Positions 26,801-35,721 are shown, counted from the first letter of the stretch. The stretch: DNA of 64,000 bases from Bradyrhizobium erythrophlei (GCF_900129425.1 NZ_LT670817.1:4402001-4466000); one strand, 5' to 3'. The notes: generated by a model from the letters alone, not told the origin. Translations and numbers: made by a program.

Positions 26801-27357
26801 ATGTCGTCGTGGCGCGTTGTAACGACGGGCTTGGCGCTCGTCCTGTGCGCAATTCTTGCCCGGCCCGATCCCGGCTACGGCCGATCCGGTGCTCGCACCG
26901 GTTCACAATCACGGGGAGGCTCGCACCTTTATGTGTTGCTCGGTCTGGGCAATAATTCGCCGGGGGCTCAGCGAATTCGGCAGCAGGATGGCACGGCGTG
27001 GCATTCCGACGACGGTCCGAAATTATGGCGACTGGCCCGGCGCTCGCGCAGGAGGCGATCCAGCAATACAGGGACGGCCGGCTTCGTTCGATCATGATCG
27101 TCGGTCACTCGCTCGGTGGCGGTGCCGCTGTCGAGATGGCGGCGGAACTCGGCCAAGCGGGTGTTCCGGTCCAACTGGTGGTGACGCTCGATCCGGTAGG
27201 CGCGTCGCAAGTTTCCTCTAACGTCCGCCGCTCGGTGAATTTTCACCCCACAGGCGGCGAAGATCATTTCTCGGTCATCGCGGCGCACGAAAGGGACTTG
27301 AGCAACTATGTGTTGGGGTCCCGCGGTGTGACGCGAAGAAGTGGCGCTGCGCCGTAG
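26801..27357 (+). pseudogene. Frameshifted paralog of the lipase-like gene
   Basis: A signal peptide (MSSWRVVTTGLALVLCAILA), then HLYVLLGLGNNSPG in frame 1, LSEFGSRMARRGIPTTVRNY in frame 2, and ALAQEAIQQYRDGRLRSIMI with VGHSLGGGAAVEMAAELGQA in frame 3. The order mirrors the intact gene at 26099, including the GHSxG motif and the VTLDP block. Two or more frameshifts disable it. Confidence 0.75.
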
Positions 27358-27458
27358 CCGCCCGATGACAGTTTCAGTTAAGGTAATTTCGTGAATCTAT
27401 ATCTACGAGGATGGCAACGCTGCTCGGCCTTTCCAATAAAGGCTTTGTTCCGACACCG

Positions 27459-27968
27459 TTAGGGCCGCCGGCTGATGGTTGCCATGATCCGGGGTAGTAA
27501 GGCAGCAGCAATCATTGCGTGGCCTTCGCCCGTGAGGTGGATGGAGTCGAAGGTGTAGTAGCGAAGGGGGATCTCCTCGTCGTAGACGATCACTTTGATC
27601 GAACGATTTCGCAACCGGCGCTCCATCGCCGCAATGTTGGCGGCGCGCTGTTCCTTCGTCCCGAGGAAACGCCGGTCATTGGCCCCCGGCTGCAAAATCA
27701 CGATGTCGGTTCCGGTCGGTACATCGCTATCAATACGCGTGAGCATGCCTGCGGTGGTGTCGAATGGCACGCCCGCGTTGATGACTTGTGCATCGATCCC
27801 CTTGGCTTTCAGTAAGGCCTGTAACTTGGCCGGATAGGCGCCCTGTTTGCCCACGTACCAGCCTTGCGTATTGCTGGCGCCAATCGCGACAATGCGAAGC
27901 GGCGCTGCAGCAGCGGCGGTCATTTCAGACAGAAGTACTATTACGGCAAAGAGTATCGCCCTAATCAT
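27459..27968 (-). CDS. Secreted SGNH/GDSL-type hydrolase
   Basis: A 169-residue exported esterase. After the signal peptide (MIRAILFAVIVLLSEMTAAA) come block I GASNTQG (nucleophile Ser), block III GAND, and the C-terminal DSIHLTGEGH with the catalytic Asp and His. This is a TesA-like lysophospholipase/arylesterase plan. A paralog lies at 39317. Its ATG sits next to the stop of a small upstream frame. Confidence 0.85.
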   Translation of the reverse strand: MIRAILFAVIVLLSEMTAAAAAPLRIVAIGASNTQGWYVGKQGAYPAKLQALLKAKGIDAQVINAGVPFDTTAGMLTRIDSDVPTGTDIVILQPGANDRRFLGTKEQRAANIAAMERRLRNRSIKVIVYDEEIPLRYYTFDSIHLTGEGHAMIAAALLPRIMATISRRP

Positions 27969-28089
27969 AATGAGCCCACATTCTTGCCTGTGGAACAGCT
28001 TCGGCTTCGCAGACAATAATGGCTCCGGCTGCGATGGCAATCAGCTTTCTCGGTTGACGCGGTGGGCGGGGTTGCGGAGCCATCGGCAT
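27961..28089 (-). CDS. Possible 42-residue membrane microprotein
   Basis: MPMAPQPRPPRQPRKLIAIA followed by AGAIIVC and a short polar tail. A basic N-terminus, one hydrophobic segment and a GAGAGGG stretch before the ATG fit a tiny membrane protein. It ends inside the start of the SGNH hydrolase gene, so coupling is possible. Confidence 0.4.
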   Translation of the reverse strand: MPMAPQPRPPRQPRKLIAIAAGAIIVCEAEAVPQARMWAHYD

Positions 28090-28425
28090 TGCCCTCTCAG
28101 TTCGAGGGTAACAAGCCTTGCCAAAAGCGTCGCCGGATAAAGTTGACCAATTACGCCTTCGAGGTTGCATAGACTTCGCGCTAACGGCTCACCGTCGAGG
28201 ATGAGCGGCCAAGCAACTTAGCGATCGATCGGAAAATCGGCCGGTTTTGACTTTTAATCATGGGGTCGAGGGTTCGAGAATAAAATCAGGCATTACCTCC
28301 ATTTTTTGCGTCAGGGTCGCCGATGGCCCGGGACCCGGGGACGCACCGGGGACAGAAAATCGTGTTCGCCCTTCTCAAACGGGGGCCGGCCCGGGCGGCA
28401 CAAACGCCACGGCCAAGATTCTCTC

Positions 28426-28525
28426 AAATGGTGGCGGCGTTTAGGGTTGGATTCGGAGGTCCGAAGGCGATGCCAGACCAACGGAATTCCCCGCGCCCTC
28501 ACCTCTCATGGTCCGGATGTACATG
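28426..28525. repeat. Dispersed repeat, copy with 35722-35826
   Basis: Shares TCTCAAAT.GTG.CGGCGT, GTCCGAAGGCGA and CGCGCCCTCACCTCTC...GTCCGGA with 35722-35826 in the same order and orientation, at moderate identity. Both copies are intergenic. Confidence 0.6.
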
Positions 28526-28711
28526 CGCCCCCCTCGCGCTGGGTACCCCGAAATAGGCCCGCCCTAAAGCAGAATTTAGCTCACAATCAGAACCATGCTG
28601 GGCCGCACCGGCATAGCCCGAAGTAAGACGCCCTTTGCGCGCCGCCGTGCTGGGGTCGTCTCTTTGGGGCAAAGAAAAACCCGCCGGGGTTGAGTCCGCG
28701 AGTCCTTGCCC

Positions 28712-28733
28712 TCACTGTCAACGTTGACAGTGA
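28712..28733. promoter_or_regulatory. 22-bp perfect palindrome
   Basis: The 18-base core ACTGTCAACGTTGACAGT extends by TC and GA to a perfect 22-bp palindrome, 60 bp upstream of the NYN-domain gene. A central CG flanked by TGTCAA/TTGACA is typical of LacI-like operators; the regulator is not in the window. Confidence 0.7.
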
Positions 28734-28793
28734 CGTAATCGCGGTTTCGTTCTGTATCGTTAGGTGTCTCCATCGGTGCAGGAGGGCCGACTT

Positions 28794-29366
28794 ATGCCAA
28801 GAGGCGGAAACAAGATCGCGCTCTTTATCGATGGCGCCAATCTCTACGCGACCGCCAAGACGCTCGGCTTCGACATCGACTACAAGCGCCTTCTCAAGGA
28901 ATTCCAGAGCCATGGAACCCTGGTGCGCGCGTTTTACTTCACCGCAATCAGCGAGGATCAGGAGTTTTCGTCCATCCGGCCCTTGATCGATTGGCTCGAC
29001 TACAACGGCTTTACCGTCGTCGCGAAACCAGCAAAAGAATTCGACGATGGCAACGGTCGCCGCAGGTTGAAGCGCAACATGAGCGTCGAACTCGCGGTCG
29101 GCGCGATGGAGATGGCCGAGCACGCTGATCAGATCGTGCTGTTTTCCGGCGACGGAAATTTCCGCTCGCTGGTCGAAGCGGTGCAGCGCCGCGGCGTCCG
29201 GGTTACCGTGGTCTCGACGATTTCGAGCCACCCGCCGATGATCGCCGACGAGTTGCGGCGTCAGGCCGACGTGTTCACCGATCTGGTTGAATTGCAGTCC
29301 AAACTGGGCCGCGACCCGTCCGAGCGTCCGGCCCCGCGACGCACAACGCCACCGAGCGGAATATGA
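28794..29366 (+). CDS. NYN-domain (LabA/DUF88-like) protein, active site altered
   Basis: A 190-residue protein of the LabA/NYN ribonuclease-like family. The ATG at 28794 has GGAGG upstream. The first acid is present (FIDGANLYATAKTLGFDIDY, Asp13). At the next conserved acidic positions it reads NMSVELAVGAME and SGDGNF, where the relatives I know have NMDIELAVDAME and SGDGDF. Three acids that help bind the metal are therefore replaced (Ser97, Gly103, Asn122). It may keep RNA or protein binding without cleavage. Confidence 0.85.
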   Translation: MPRGGNKIALFIDGANLYATAKTLGFDIDYKRLLKEFQSHGTLVRAFYFTAISEDQEFSSIRPLIDWLDYNGFTVVAKPAKEFDDGNGRRRLKRNMSVELAVGAMEMAEHADQIVLFSGDGNFRSLVEAVQRRGVRVTVVSTISSHPPMIADELRRQADVFTDLVELQSKLGRDPSERPAPRRTTPPSGI

Positions 29367-29390
29367 TCGCGTGGTGGCGTTGGTATTTCC

Positions 29391-29609
29391 ATGGCCAGGC
29401 GCTCAAAATCCCCCAGCAAGGTTGTGTCGGCACAAGCGAGCAAAGGTTCAAAGAAAAATTCGGATTGTAGCTCCAACGGGCGCGTTGGGGCCCTTTACAC
29501 TCTCCTGGAGAAAAACAATTGTTGCGGTAGGTTGGCACTCCCCGCGGTTAAATATGCCGCCGCAACTCAAGGATCGCGGCGGACCAAGTCGACAGTCTCC
29601 CGCTTCTAG
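29391..29609 (+). CDS. Small basic hypothetical protein
   Basis: A 72-residue frame, MARRSKSPSKVVSAQASKGS, rich in Lys, Ser and Arg, with two adjacent cysteines near the middle. It lies 25 bp after the NYN gene and its end overlaps the convergent small secreted gene by 4 bases. Not recognised. Confidence 0.3.
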   Translation: MARRSKSPSKVVSAQASKGSKKNSDCSSNGRVGALYTLLEKNNCCGRLALPAVKYAAATQGSRRTKSTVSRF

Positions 29610-29815
29610 CGCTTCGCCACGCCTGGAAAGATCAATGCCTGATCCTCAATTTCCTGGTTTGGAAGCTTGCTTACGCCGGCGGCGGTATGGAGCTCCTGCA
29701 ACGATGGGATAGCAGCAGTTCCGGCGGACAGCTTGGTCGACGGAGACCTCAGCATGGCAGTCGCAGCGACGACTAGAGCCACAGTCACGAAAGCGGAAAT
29801 CATCTGACGCTTCAT
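29606..29815 (-). CDS. Small secreted or membrane-anchored protein
   Basis: A 69-residue protein: MKRQMISAFVTVALVVAATA is a signal or anchor, followed by AAIPSLQELHTAAGVSKLPN and a tail ending IFPGVAKR. I associate the IPSLQELH block with a small Bradyrhizobium family. Function unknown. Confidence 0.6.
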   Translation of the reverse strand: MKRQMISAFVTVALVVAATAMLRSPSTKLSAGTAAIPSLQELHTAAGVSKLPNQEIEDQALIFPGVAKR

Positions 29816-30135
29816 GGGAAACCTCCCGTTCCGTTCGTAGAAAAGTCTGCAGCATTCTAATTTGGCTCGAACCGCGACGCGCGAATGTGAGCTGCTTCAC
29901 GTCTCACGCTCACTTGATGCTGAGAGAGGCGCCTTCGGGCAGTCTTTTTGTTTGCGATGCGCTTCCGTCTCCCCCGCCAGTTACCGCTGTGCGCTACGCA
30001 ACGAAAATACAATTCAGGTTGCGCGCCCGCTCTGGTTGCGCTTGGGCACGCGATCGATGATTTGCTTGCGGCGTCGACGCCGATGGCATCGTCGCGACGG
30101 TTCGACATGCGCGATCTTGGTCAGGTGTTCACTCA

Positions 30136-30285
30136 CATTCACGATCGAGAGATCGAGATTTCCGAAGGTTTCTACTTGGACCTTCAGACGTATTTTGCGC
30201 GTGATTGCCGCGGAATCGCCCGGCGCTGCAGGGATTCTCAACACAGTTTCTGACGAATAGCTCCCGGCCTCACTGCAGAGGTCGG
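30136..30285. repeat. Dispersed intergenic repeat, copy 1 of 3
   Basis: From CATTCACGATCGAGAGATCG to CGGCCTCACTGCAGAGG. The same succession of blocks (cgAgatTTCCGAA, gacGTAatTTT, CGTGATTGCCGCGG, GCCTCACTGCAGAGG) recurs at 44523-44640 and 49134-49279. A 101-codon frame crosses it but reflects only the repeat. Confidence 0.75.
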
Positions 30286-30294
30286 AGTCCGAGT

Positions 30295-30477
30295 ATGCGC
30301 TTTTTTAGTTTTGTTAGTCGGTTGGCTCAGGGGCAACCGCACGCCGCTCTGTCTTGCTTCGAGGCCATGGTATACGTACTCGTCGGGCTTGGCGTCGTCG
30401 CGCTCCTCATTGGCGGCTATCTCAGCGCCCTCGCTTGGGCAGTCCACGAGATCGATAAGCAGACTAGCTACGATTGA
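30295..30477 (+). CDS. Small membrane protein
   Basis: A 60-residue frame with one strong membrane segment (MVYVLVGLGVVALLIGGYLS) and a polar C-terminus (VHEIDKQTSYD). The ATG at 30367 within it is an alternative start that would give 36 residues. Function unknown. Nothing codable was recognised in 30478-30687. Confidence 0.45.
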   Translation: MRFFSFVSRLAQGQPHAALSCFEAMVYVLVGLGVVALLIGGYLSALAWAVHEIDKQTSYD

Positions 30478-30687
30478 GCGTTCCGCCCATCGTCTGTTGC
30501 AGGCAGCGCTGTCCGCCCTGGTGCTGCTGGTATGCTTCCATCTCCTGGGAGCTGCCGCGGTTTGACGTCCACGCATTAGCACTGGGCGCGAAACGACTAC
30601 GATCTTACGATGTGAAGGTCGAAAACGGCACGTTCGCAACCGGCCCGCGGAAAGTGCGTGGGTTTTACCCCGACGTCTTTCGCTCGG

Positions 30688-31662
30688 TCAGTTCCGCAAA
30701 CCAGCGGTTTCGACAATTTTTTTCCATCGCGGAAGCTCTTCCTGCAGACGCTCCGTAACGCGCTGCGGTGCGCCACCTTCAGGCTCGGCGCCCATCGTCT
30801 TCAAGTGATCCTGCATTTCCTGGGTCGTCAAGGCGTCATTGAGAACCTGATTGAGCTTCGTCACGATCTCAGGGGGCGTGCCTTTCGGTGCCATGAGTGC
30901 CATCCATGACCCCATGTTGAAGCCCTGATATCCAGCTTCGCTCAGCGTCGGAACATCCGGAAGCTGAGATGATCGGTTGGGAATGGTTACGGCGATAGCC
31001 TTCAGATCCTTCGACCGCACGTAGGGTGCTGCTGTCGGAACGACATCGACCATCACGTCGACTTGCTTGGCCATCAAAGCGGCGAGAGCCGGAGAGCTGC
31101 CTTTGTACGGAACATGAGTCCATTTAAATCCCAGCTGATCTTGTAAATATTCTCCCATAAGCTGGAGGATGCTGCCGCTGCCAGCCGACGCCATGGTTAG
31201 TTTGCCCGGCTGCGACTTCGACAGGGCCACGAGTTCCCTCATGTTGCTGACACCCAGCTCATTTCGTGTCACCACGATCCCCGGCATATTGGCGAACAGG
31301 ATAATCGGGTCGAATTGCGTTATCGGATCCACTTTCTCATCCGGAAAGAGTGCCGGGGCAACGGTCATTGGTCCGGGTGCACCGACAAAAAGTGTGTAAC
31401 CATCTGGCGCTGCGCGCGCCACGAAATTGGACGCAACGCTGCCTCCAGCACCCGGGCGGTTTTCGACGACAAACGTTGCTGATAGTTTCTTCGAGAGAGC
31501 CGCAGCTATTATCCGCCCCGCAATATCGACCCCGCCGCCAGCCGCAAACGGAACGACGAGCATAACAGGTCTTGATGGATAAGGAGCATCCTGCGCGCGA
31601 ACGGCGCCCGCCGAAAGCACCGTTGCCATTGCAAGCGTTGATACGAATTTCACAATTCTCAT
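30688..31662 (-). CDS. Tripartite tricarboxylate transporter (TctC/Bug) binding protein
   Basis: A 324-residue periplasmic binding protein. A signal peptide (cleavage near VRAQDA) is followed by the family opening YPSRPVMLVVPFAAGGGVDI, then ENRPGAGGSVASNFVARAAP and the LPDVPTLSEAGYQGF block. It would capture a carboxylated solute. No TctA or TctB membrane genes are nearby, as is common for this family. It is last in a row of minus-strand genes likely controlled by the GntR regulator at 34843. Confidence 0.92.
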   Translation of the reverse strand: MRIVKFVSTLAMATVLSAGAVRAQDAPYPSRPVMLVVPFAAGGGVDIAGRIIAAALSKKLSATFVVENRPGAGGSVASNFVARAAPDGYTLFVGAPGPMTVAPALFPDEKVDPITQFDPIILFANMPGIVVTRNELGVSNMRELVALSKSQPGKLTMASAGSGSILQLMGEYLQDQLGFKWTHVPYKGSSPALAALMAKQVDVMVDVVPTAAPYVRSKDLKAIAVTIPNRSSQLPDVPTLSEAGYQGFNMGSWMALMAPKGTPPEIVTKLNQVLNDALTTQEMQDHLKTMGAEPEGGAPQRVTERLQEELPRWKKIVETAGLRN

Positions 31663-31811
31663 TTCGACCTCGCGTTCAATCCAGGGTCTAGTCCCGGCTC
31701 CTGGATAGCTTTAGTTGCACTCGCAGTGACGGGAGTCATCCCTGCAGCTTCCGAAAATCGGCCTGCGCCACCCAAAATCGCTTCCGTGGATTGTGTGCCG
31801 GACGGCAAGCA

Positions 31812-33392
31812 TCACGCGACCGCCACGTGACTGTCTCTCCGAGAATCGACGCCTCCCAAGTATCTTCCATCGGCACGATGCAATATCTGCATCCCTCCGA
31901 AGTCCCAGCTGCTGGTGCTCTGAGCTGTCAATCTGTGCCCGTACGACGCAAGCTCCCCCTGCACGTCCTCGCTGAACCCAGGCTCAAGCACGACGTTGCC
32001 GCCTTCGCCAATTTTAAAGCGCGGCGCATCCACGATCGCCTGCGGGTTCTGCTTGTAAGCGATTAACCGCGCAACAATCTGGACATGGCCTTGCGGCTGG
32101 AAGGTGCCCCCAGTCGAGCCGAATGCAACGAGGTCGCCGTCCTGAGATGCAAGGAACCCGGGAAGAATGGTGTGAAACGGCCGACTTCGCGGACGAATGC
32201 AAGTAAGTGATTCCGGATTTGTCGAGAAACAAGCACCTCGGTTCTGCAGAGCCACGCCCGTGTGAGGCACGACAATACCCGAGCCGAATCCCATGTAGTT
32301 CGACTGAATGAAGGATACCATCATGCCTTCGGCATCCCCGGCGGCGAGATACACGGTACCCGCAAGTGGAGCCAATTTGTGCACGAATGGTCCGGCCTTC
32401 TTGCGTCCGATTGCATCGGCATGCTTCGCGACGAGAGACTGATCGATCCAGGAAGTGCCGGGCGGCGGGGCAGCAGACTGACCGATTCGCGGCCCCATTT
32501 CCGCGAAGGCTGCCTTGATCGCTTCCACTTGCAGATGAATGGATCCAGCGGAATCCACCGGGTACGCGGAAAGATTGAGCCGATCGAGTATCGCGAGGGC
32601 AAACAGTGCAACGACGCCCTGCCCATTGGGTGGCAGTTCGTACGCTTGGGATCCCATAAACGATGAGCTCAACGGCTCGACCCACTCAGCCTCATGCGTC
32701 GCCAAGTCCTCGAATTTAAGGTCTGCACCGCAGTCGCGAGCAAATGCCGCGATTCGCTTTGCGGTCTCGCCGCGATAGAAGTCAGCGCCGTTGCTCTCGG
32801 CAATCCGGGCAAGAGTCTCTGCCAACTCGGGCTGACGAAAACGACTTCCAACGGGTGGACTTACCCCATTAGGCAGGAAGGTTGCCGCAAAGCCAGGCTG
32901 ACTACGAAGGATTTCGCTTTGTTCGCTCCACTTGATCGCGACACCAGGAGAAACGAAGAACCCGGTCTCAGCGTAGTTGATCGCCGAACGCATGAGTTGC
33001 GCGAAGGGAAGCCTGCCAAATCGCGAAGAAAGAGCCGTCCAGGCGGAGATCGCGCCTGGAACCGTCACGCTTTGCCAGCCTCGCTCCGGCATTTTTCGAA
33101 GACCATGAAATGCGGTGACATCGACTGACGCCGGGGCACGACCACTGGCGTTGATTCCATGCAGCCGTTCACCATCCCAGACTTGCGCGAACGCATCCCC
33201 GCCAATGCTGTTGTTCGTCGGCTCCACGACAGCGATAGTCGCAGCCGCCGCGATCGCCGCGTCGACGGCATTGCCTCCTTGCTCAAGGACACGGATCCCT
33301 GCTTGAGACGCCAGCGGTTGCGATGAAACGACCATCGCCTCGCCGATCACCGGCTTGCGGATCGACAGGTAAGGTAGCTCGGTCGAAATCAT
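31812..33392 (-). CDS. Gamma-glutamyltransferase family protein
   Basis: A 526-residue member of the N-terminal-nucleophile hydrolase family. The opening GEAMVVSSQPLASQAGIRVL then EQGGNAVDAAIAAAATIAVV is diagnostic. Autocleavage should occur before Thr346 in LAGTVYLAAGDAEG, followed by VSFIQSNYMGFGSGIVVPHT. There is no signal peptide, so it resembles cytoplasmic YwrD-type enzymes. It would cleave or transfer gamma-glutamyl groups. I prefer the ATG at 33392 over an upstream GTG because AGGA is well spaced. Confidence 0.9.
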   Translation of the reverse strand: MISTELPYLSIRKPVIGEAMVVSSQPLASQAGIRVLEQGGNAVDAAIAAAATIAVVEPTNNSIGGDAFAQVWDGERLHGINASGRAPASVDVTAFHGLRKMPERGWQSVTVPGAISAWTALSSRFGRLPFAQLMRSAINYAETGFFVSPGVAIKWSEQSEILRSQPGFAATFLPNGVSPPVGSRFRQPELAETLARIAESNGADFYRGETAKRIAAFARDCGADLKFEDLATHEAEWVEPLSSSFMGSQAYELPPNGQGVVALFALAILDRLNLSAYPVDSAGSIHLQVEAIKAAFAEMGPRIGQSAAPPPGTSWIDQSLVAKHADAIGRKKAGPFVHKLAPLAGTVYLAAGDAEGMMVSFIQSNYMGFGSGIVVPHTGVALQNRGACFSTNPESLTCIRPRSRPFHTILPGFLASQDGDLVAFGSTGGTFQPQGHVQIVARLIAYKQNPQAIVDAPRFKIGEGGNVVLEPGFSEDVQGELASYGHRLTAQSTSSWDFGGMQILHRADGRYLGGVDSRRDSHVAVA

Positions 33393-33481
33393 TGCTTGTC
33401 CTAAGGCCACCTAATCACCACCGTTTCACGCGCCGGCGCCCCCGCCCGTATACAAGCTGCCGACGGGTAGCTTAAGCAGGG

Positions 33482-33700
33482 TCAGAAGCGACCTTCACGC
33501 ACATCGTCCTTCAATTCCAAAATCACTGGAAGAGGTCGGCAATCATCGAGGAGAGCGATGAACGCGCTCCTGTGTTGAGGTATGCTTCTTACTGAAGACC
33601 GCGTCAGATCCGGACGCCCCTGGTTATTCAGCGCGTCGATGATGATGTCGATGACCTGCTCGCGCATTTCATCCCCGTGAATCTCGGTGATACGAGACAT
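33482..33700 (-). CDS. Small hypothetical protein within the GntR cluster
   Basis: A 72-residue acidic protein, MSRITEIHGDEMREQVIDII then DALNNQGRPDLTRSSVRSIP. GGAGG lies just upstream of the ATG. It sits between the diiron oxygenase and the gamma-glutamyltransferase on the same strand and so is probably cotranscribed. No family recognised. Confidence 0.5.
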   Translation of the reverse strand: MSRITEIHGDEMREQVIDIIIDALNNQGRPDLTRSSVRSIPQHRSAFIALLDDCRPLPVILELKDDVREGRF

Positions 33701-33822
33701 GAGTCCTCCATTTTTTTCAGTGAGCAAGCAATGCCTACCGCAAGGCCCTTTGCCTTCTAAGGCTGTGCGGCAATTTGGCATTTCGCTGGAATCTCATCCA
33801 AATAGTCAGGTCGAAGTGTAGG

Positions 33823-34755
33823 TCATTCGGCCGCGGTCACGGCGGGTTCGCGACCTTCGATCTCGGGGATACGAGGGATCGGAACAGCGTAAGGTTCGAC
33901 TTCGCGGCGGATCTGGGCCAAGGAGGCGGCGATGATGCTGACCTCCTCGTCTGGGAAAGTCGCTCCCAGACCGTATTCGGCCGCAAGTTGCCTCGCGCGA
34001 GCGCTTCGTTTGCGCTCGTCCTCAGGAAGATTGACGACGGCATAAACGCCGTTCAGCAGGCTCCCACGCAATTTTTTTGCGAATTTTGCCCCCAACGTTC
34101 GTTTCTGATCTGCGCTCAACGTCTCAAAGAAACGGCGCATCAAAATGCGACCGAACTGGATGTGGCGAGCTTCATCGCGCAAAATCAACCGACATGCTTC
34201 TTTGATCGCAGGGTGGCGCGCGTTTTTGTAGCGCGCGGTGAGCAATTCGCCGGAAAGCTGCTCGAACAACGTATTTACAGCCATGCCCGCATAAAAGGGC
34301 ATTGCTTTTTCGTCCGTCTCGTCGTGGAATTTGGGAATTACCATCTGAAAATAGTCGCTCTTTGGAATTGGCTGGTAATCTCCAAGAGCGGCCGCGACAC
34401 GGAAGCTCGCTTCGTGATGCCGAAGTTCTTCGGCAATGAAATTAACGACATGCTGCTTGATTTCGAACGGAAGATGCTCAAAGACGGCGTCACGAAAGCG
34501 CTCTGCACCATAAGGAGTGGCTCCATGCTCCATCCACGCGCGAAGGCTCCACCACTCCGCGCCGGCCTGCCGTACTTCTTCGGGAAGGGTTTCGGCATAT
34601 GTCTTTAGCGCGCCCCAGTCGATCACCCGGACCGGATCCCAGGAAAGATCACGAGCCTGCAGGCAAAGCTGCCAGATATCGTCGTACAGAATATCCGCGA
34701 CTATTGGGTATGGATTTGGATTCTGGATTGTCTCTTCGAGCATCGACGCATCCAT
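33823..34755 (-). CDS. Ferritin-like diiron oxygenase family protein
   Basis: A 310-residue, mostly helical protein. Metal-ligand motifs of a ferritin-like diiron site are clear: FIAEELRHHEASF (E..H), NTLFEQLSGELL and ILRDEARHIQFG (DExRH). The spacing resembles AurF-type N-oxygenases; other diiron oxygenases or desaturase-like proteins remain possible. No signal peptide. It is first in the row of minus-strand genes facing the GntR gene. Confidence 0.75.
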   Translation of the reverse strand: MDASMLEETIQNPNPYPIVADILYDDIWQLCLQARDLSWDPVRVIDWGALKTYAETLPEEVRQAGAEWWSLRAWMEHGATPYGAERFRDAVFEHLPFEIKQHVVNFIAEELRHHEASFRVAAALGDYQPIPKSDYFQMVIPKFHDETDEKAMPFYAGMAVNTLFEQLSGELLTARYKNARHPAIKEACRLILRDEARHIQFGRILMRRFFETLSADQKRTLGAKFAKKLRGSLLNGVYAVVNLPEDERKRSARARQLAAEYGLGATFPDEEVSIIAASLAQIRREVEPYAVPIPRIPEIEGREPAVTAAE

Positions 34756-34795
34756 TGCAGGCCTCCAATCGTTAAGTATCGTCAGATCGTAGACA

Positions 34796-34813
34796 TGTAT
34801 AAGGCGTTATACA
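34796..34813. promoter_or_regulatory. GntR-type operator: TGTATAA-GGCG-TTATACA
   Basis: A perfect 7-bp inverted repeat with a 4-bp spacer lies in the 87-bp gap between the diiron oxygenase gene and the GntR gene, 29 bp before the latter. HutC-subfamily regulators bind TGTATA/TATACA-like palindromes, so this is the probable binding site and could control both directions. Confidence 0.75.
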
Positions 34814-34842
34814 ACCTGTTTTGGGACTGCGCAGGAAAATAA

Positions 34843-35640
34843 ATGATTGATCGTTCGCTCTATACTCCGCCCTACGTTCAGATCGAAGCCTCCCTCGCCG
34901 CCGAAGCGGTCGCATGGCCTGACGGAACGGTACCGTTTCATTCCGAGGCCGCGGTGGCATCCCGGTTTCAAGTAAGCCGCATGACGGCTCGACGCGCTTT
35001 GCAAGGATTGGTTGAGCGCGGGCTGCTTAGGAGAGCGCGTGGTCTCGGTAGTTTCGTAACAGCACCAAAGCTGGTCGAAGCATTTACGCCCACGATGCAG
35101 GTCCACCGCGCTTGGCGAACACTGGGGCTGGATGTTGAGATGCGCGTGCTGCGCTTCGAATACCTACATCCCGGTGAAGATGCATGTCGAAAGCTCGAAC
35201 TGAGGAGAAACGCAAAGGTTTTGTATATGCGGCGTCTCCGCCTGCTGGCAGGCGCGCCCATCGCTTTAGATGATCGATTTATTCCGCCCGCCATTGCCAA
35301 GGCCGCCAAGTTGGTGCGGGCTGACCTGGCGGGATCCATACTTGATGCGCTTTGGCGCGCTGGTCCGCTCTCTCACGCGGATTGGGAAATCGAGGCTAGA
35401 GCAGCAGACCAAGAGGAGGCTGCCTTGCTGGCCATGAGTCCCGGCGCTCCAGTACTCTCGCGCAACATGGCGTACACTCGTTTAGACGGAGGAGTCGCCG
35501 GCATAGGAACGAGTATCCACCGCGCCGATCGGATGCGTTACGCTTTAACTCTGCCACTTCATACCCCTGGGAGCGGCGAGCCAGCATCTGCGACTCCCGA
35601 GGTCGTGGACGCTGACAGCAAAGAAATTCAGGCAGGATAG
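34843..35640 (+). CDS. GntR-family (HutC/UTRA) transcriptional regulator
   Basis: A 265-residue regulator. The N-terminal winged helix reads PFHSEAAVASRFQVSRMTAR then RALQGLVERGLLRRARGLGS. The UTRA effector domain includes RVLRFEYLHPGEDACRKLEL and AGAPIALDDRFIPP. It is transcribed away from the diiron oxygenase/gamma-glutamyltransferase/binding-protein genes with a palindrome between, so it is the likely regulator of that set. Confidence 0.92.
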   Translation: MIDRSLYTPPYVQIEASLAAEAVAWPDGTVPFHSEAAVASRFQVSRMTARRALQGLVERGLLRRARGLGSFVTAPKLVEAFTPTMQVHRAWRTLGLDVEMRVLRFEYLHPGEDACRKLELRRNAKVLYMRRLRLLAGAPIALDDRFIPPAIAKAAKLVRADLAGSILDALWRAGPLSHADWEIEARAADQEEAALLAMSPGAPVLSRNMAYTRLDGGVAGIGTSIHRADRMRYALTLPLHTPGSGEPASATPEVVDADSKEIQAG

Positions 35641-35721
35641 TCCTTCGATGGCATTCCCTGTGCCTGTCGCAAATCAAATCCGGACATATTGATGATGCAG
35701 CCCGCAATGAGAAGCCAAGTT

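Larger units (their letters stand above)
28090..28793. other. Intergenic region with repeats and palindrome
   Basis: No gene is convincing here. It carries a dispersed repeat (28426-28525) and a 22-bp palindrome (28712-28733) just before the NYN gene. Frames on both strands are low in complexity. Confidence 0.5.

Noticed and set aside
29948..30253. 101-codon plus-strand frame
   Set aside because: Most of it translates the dispersed repeat that recurs at 44523 and 49134, where the frame is not kept.
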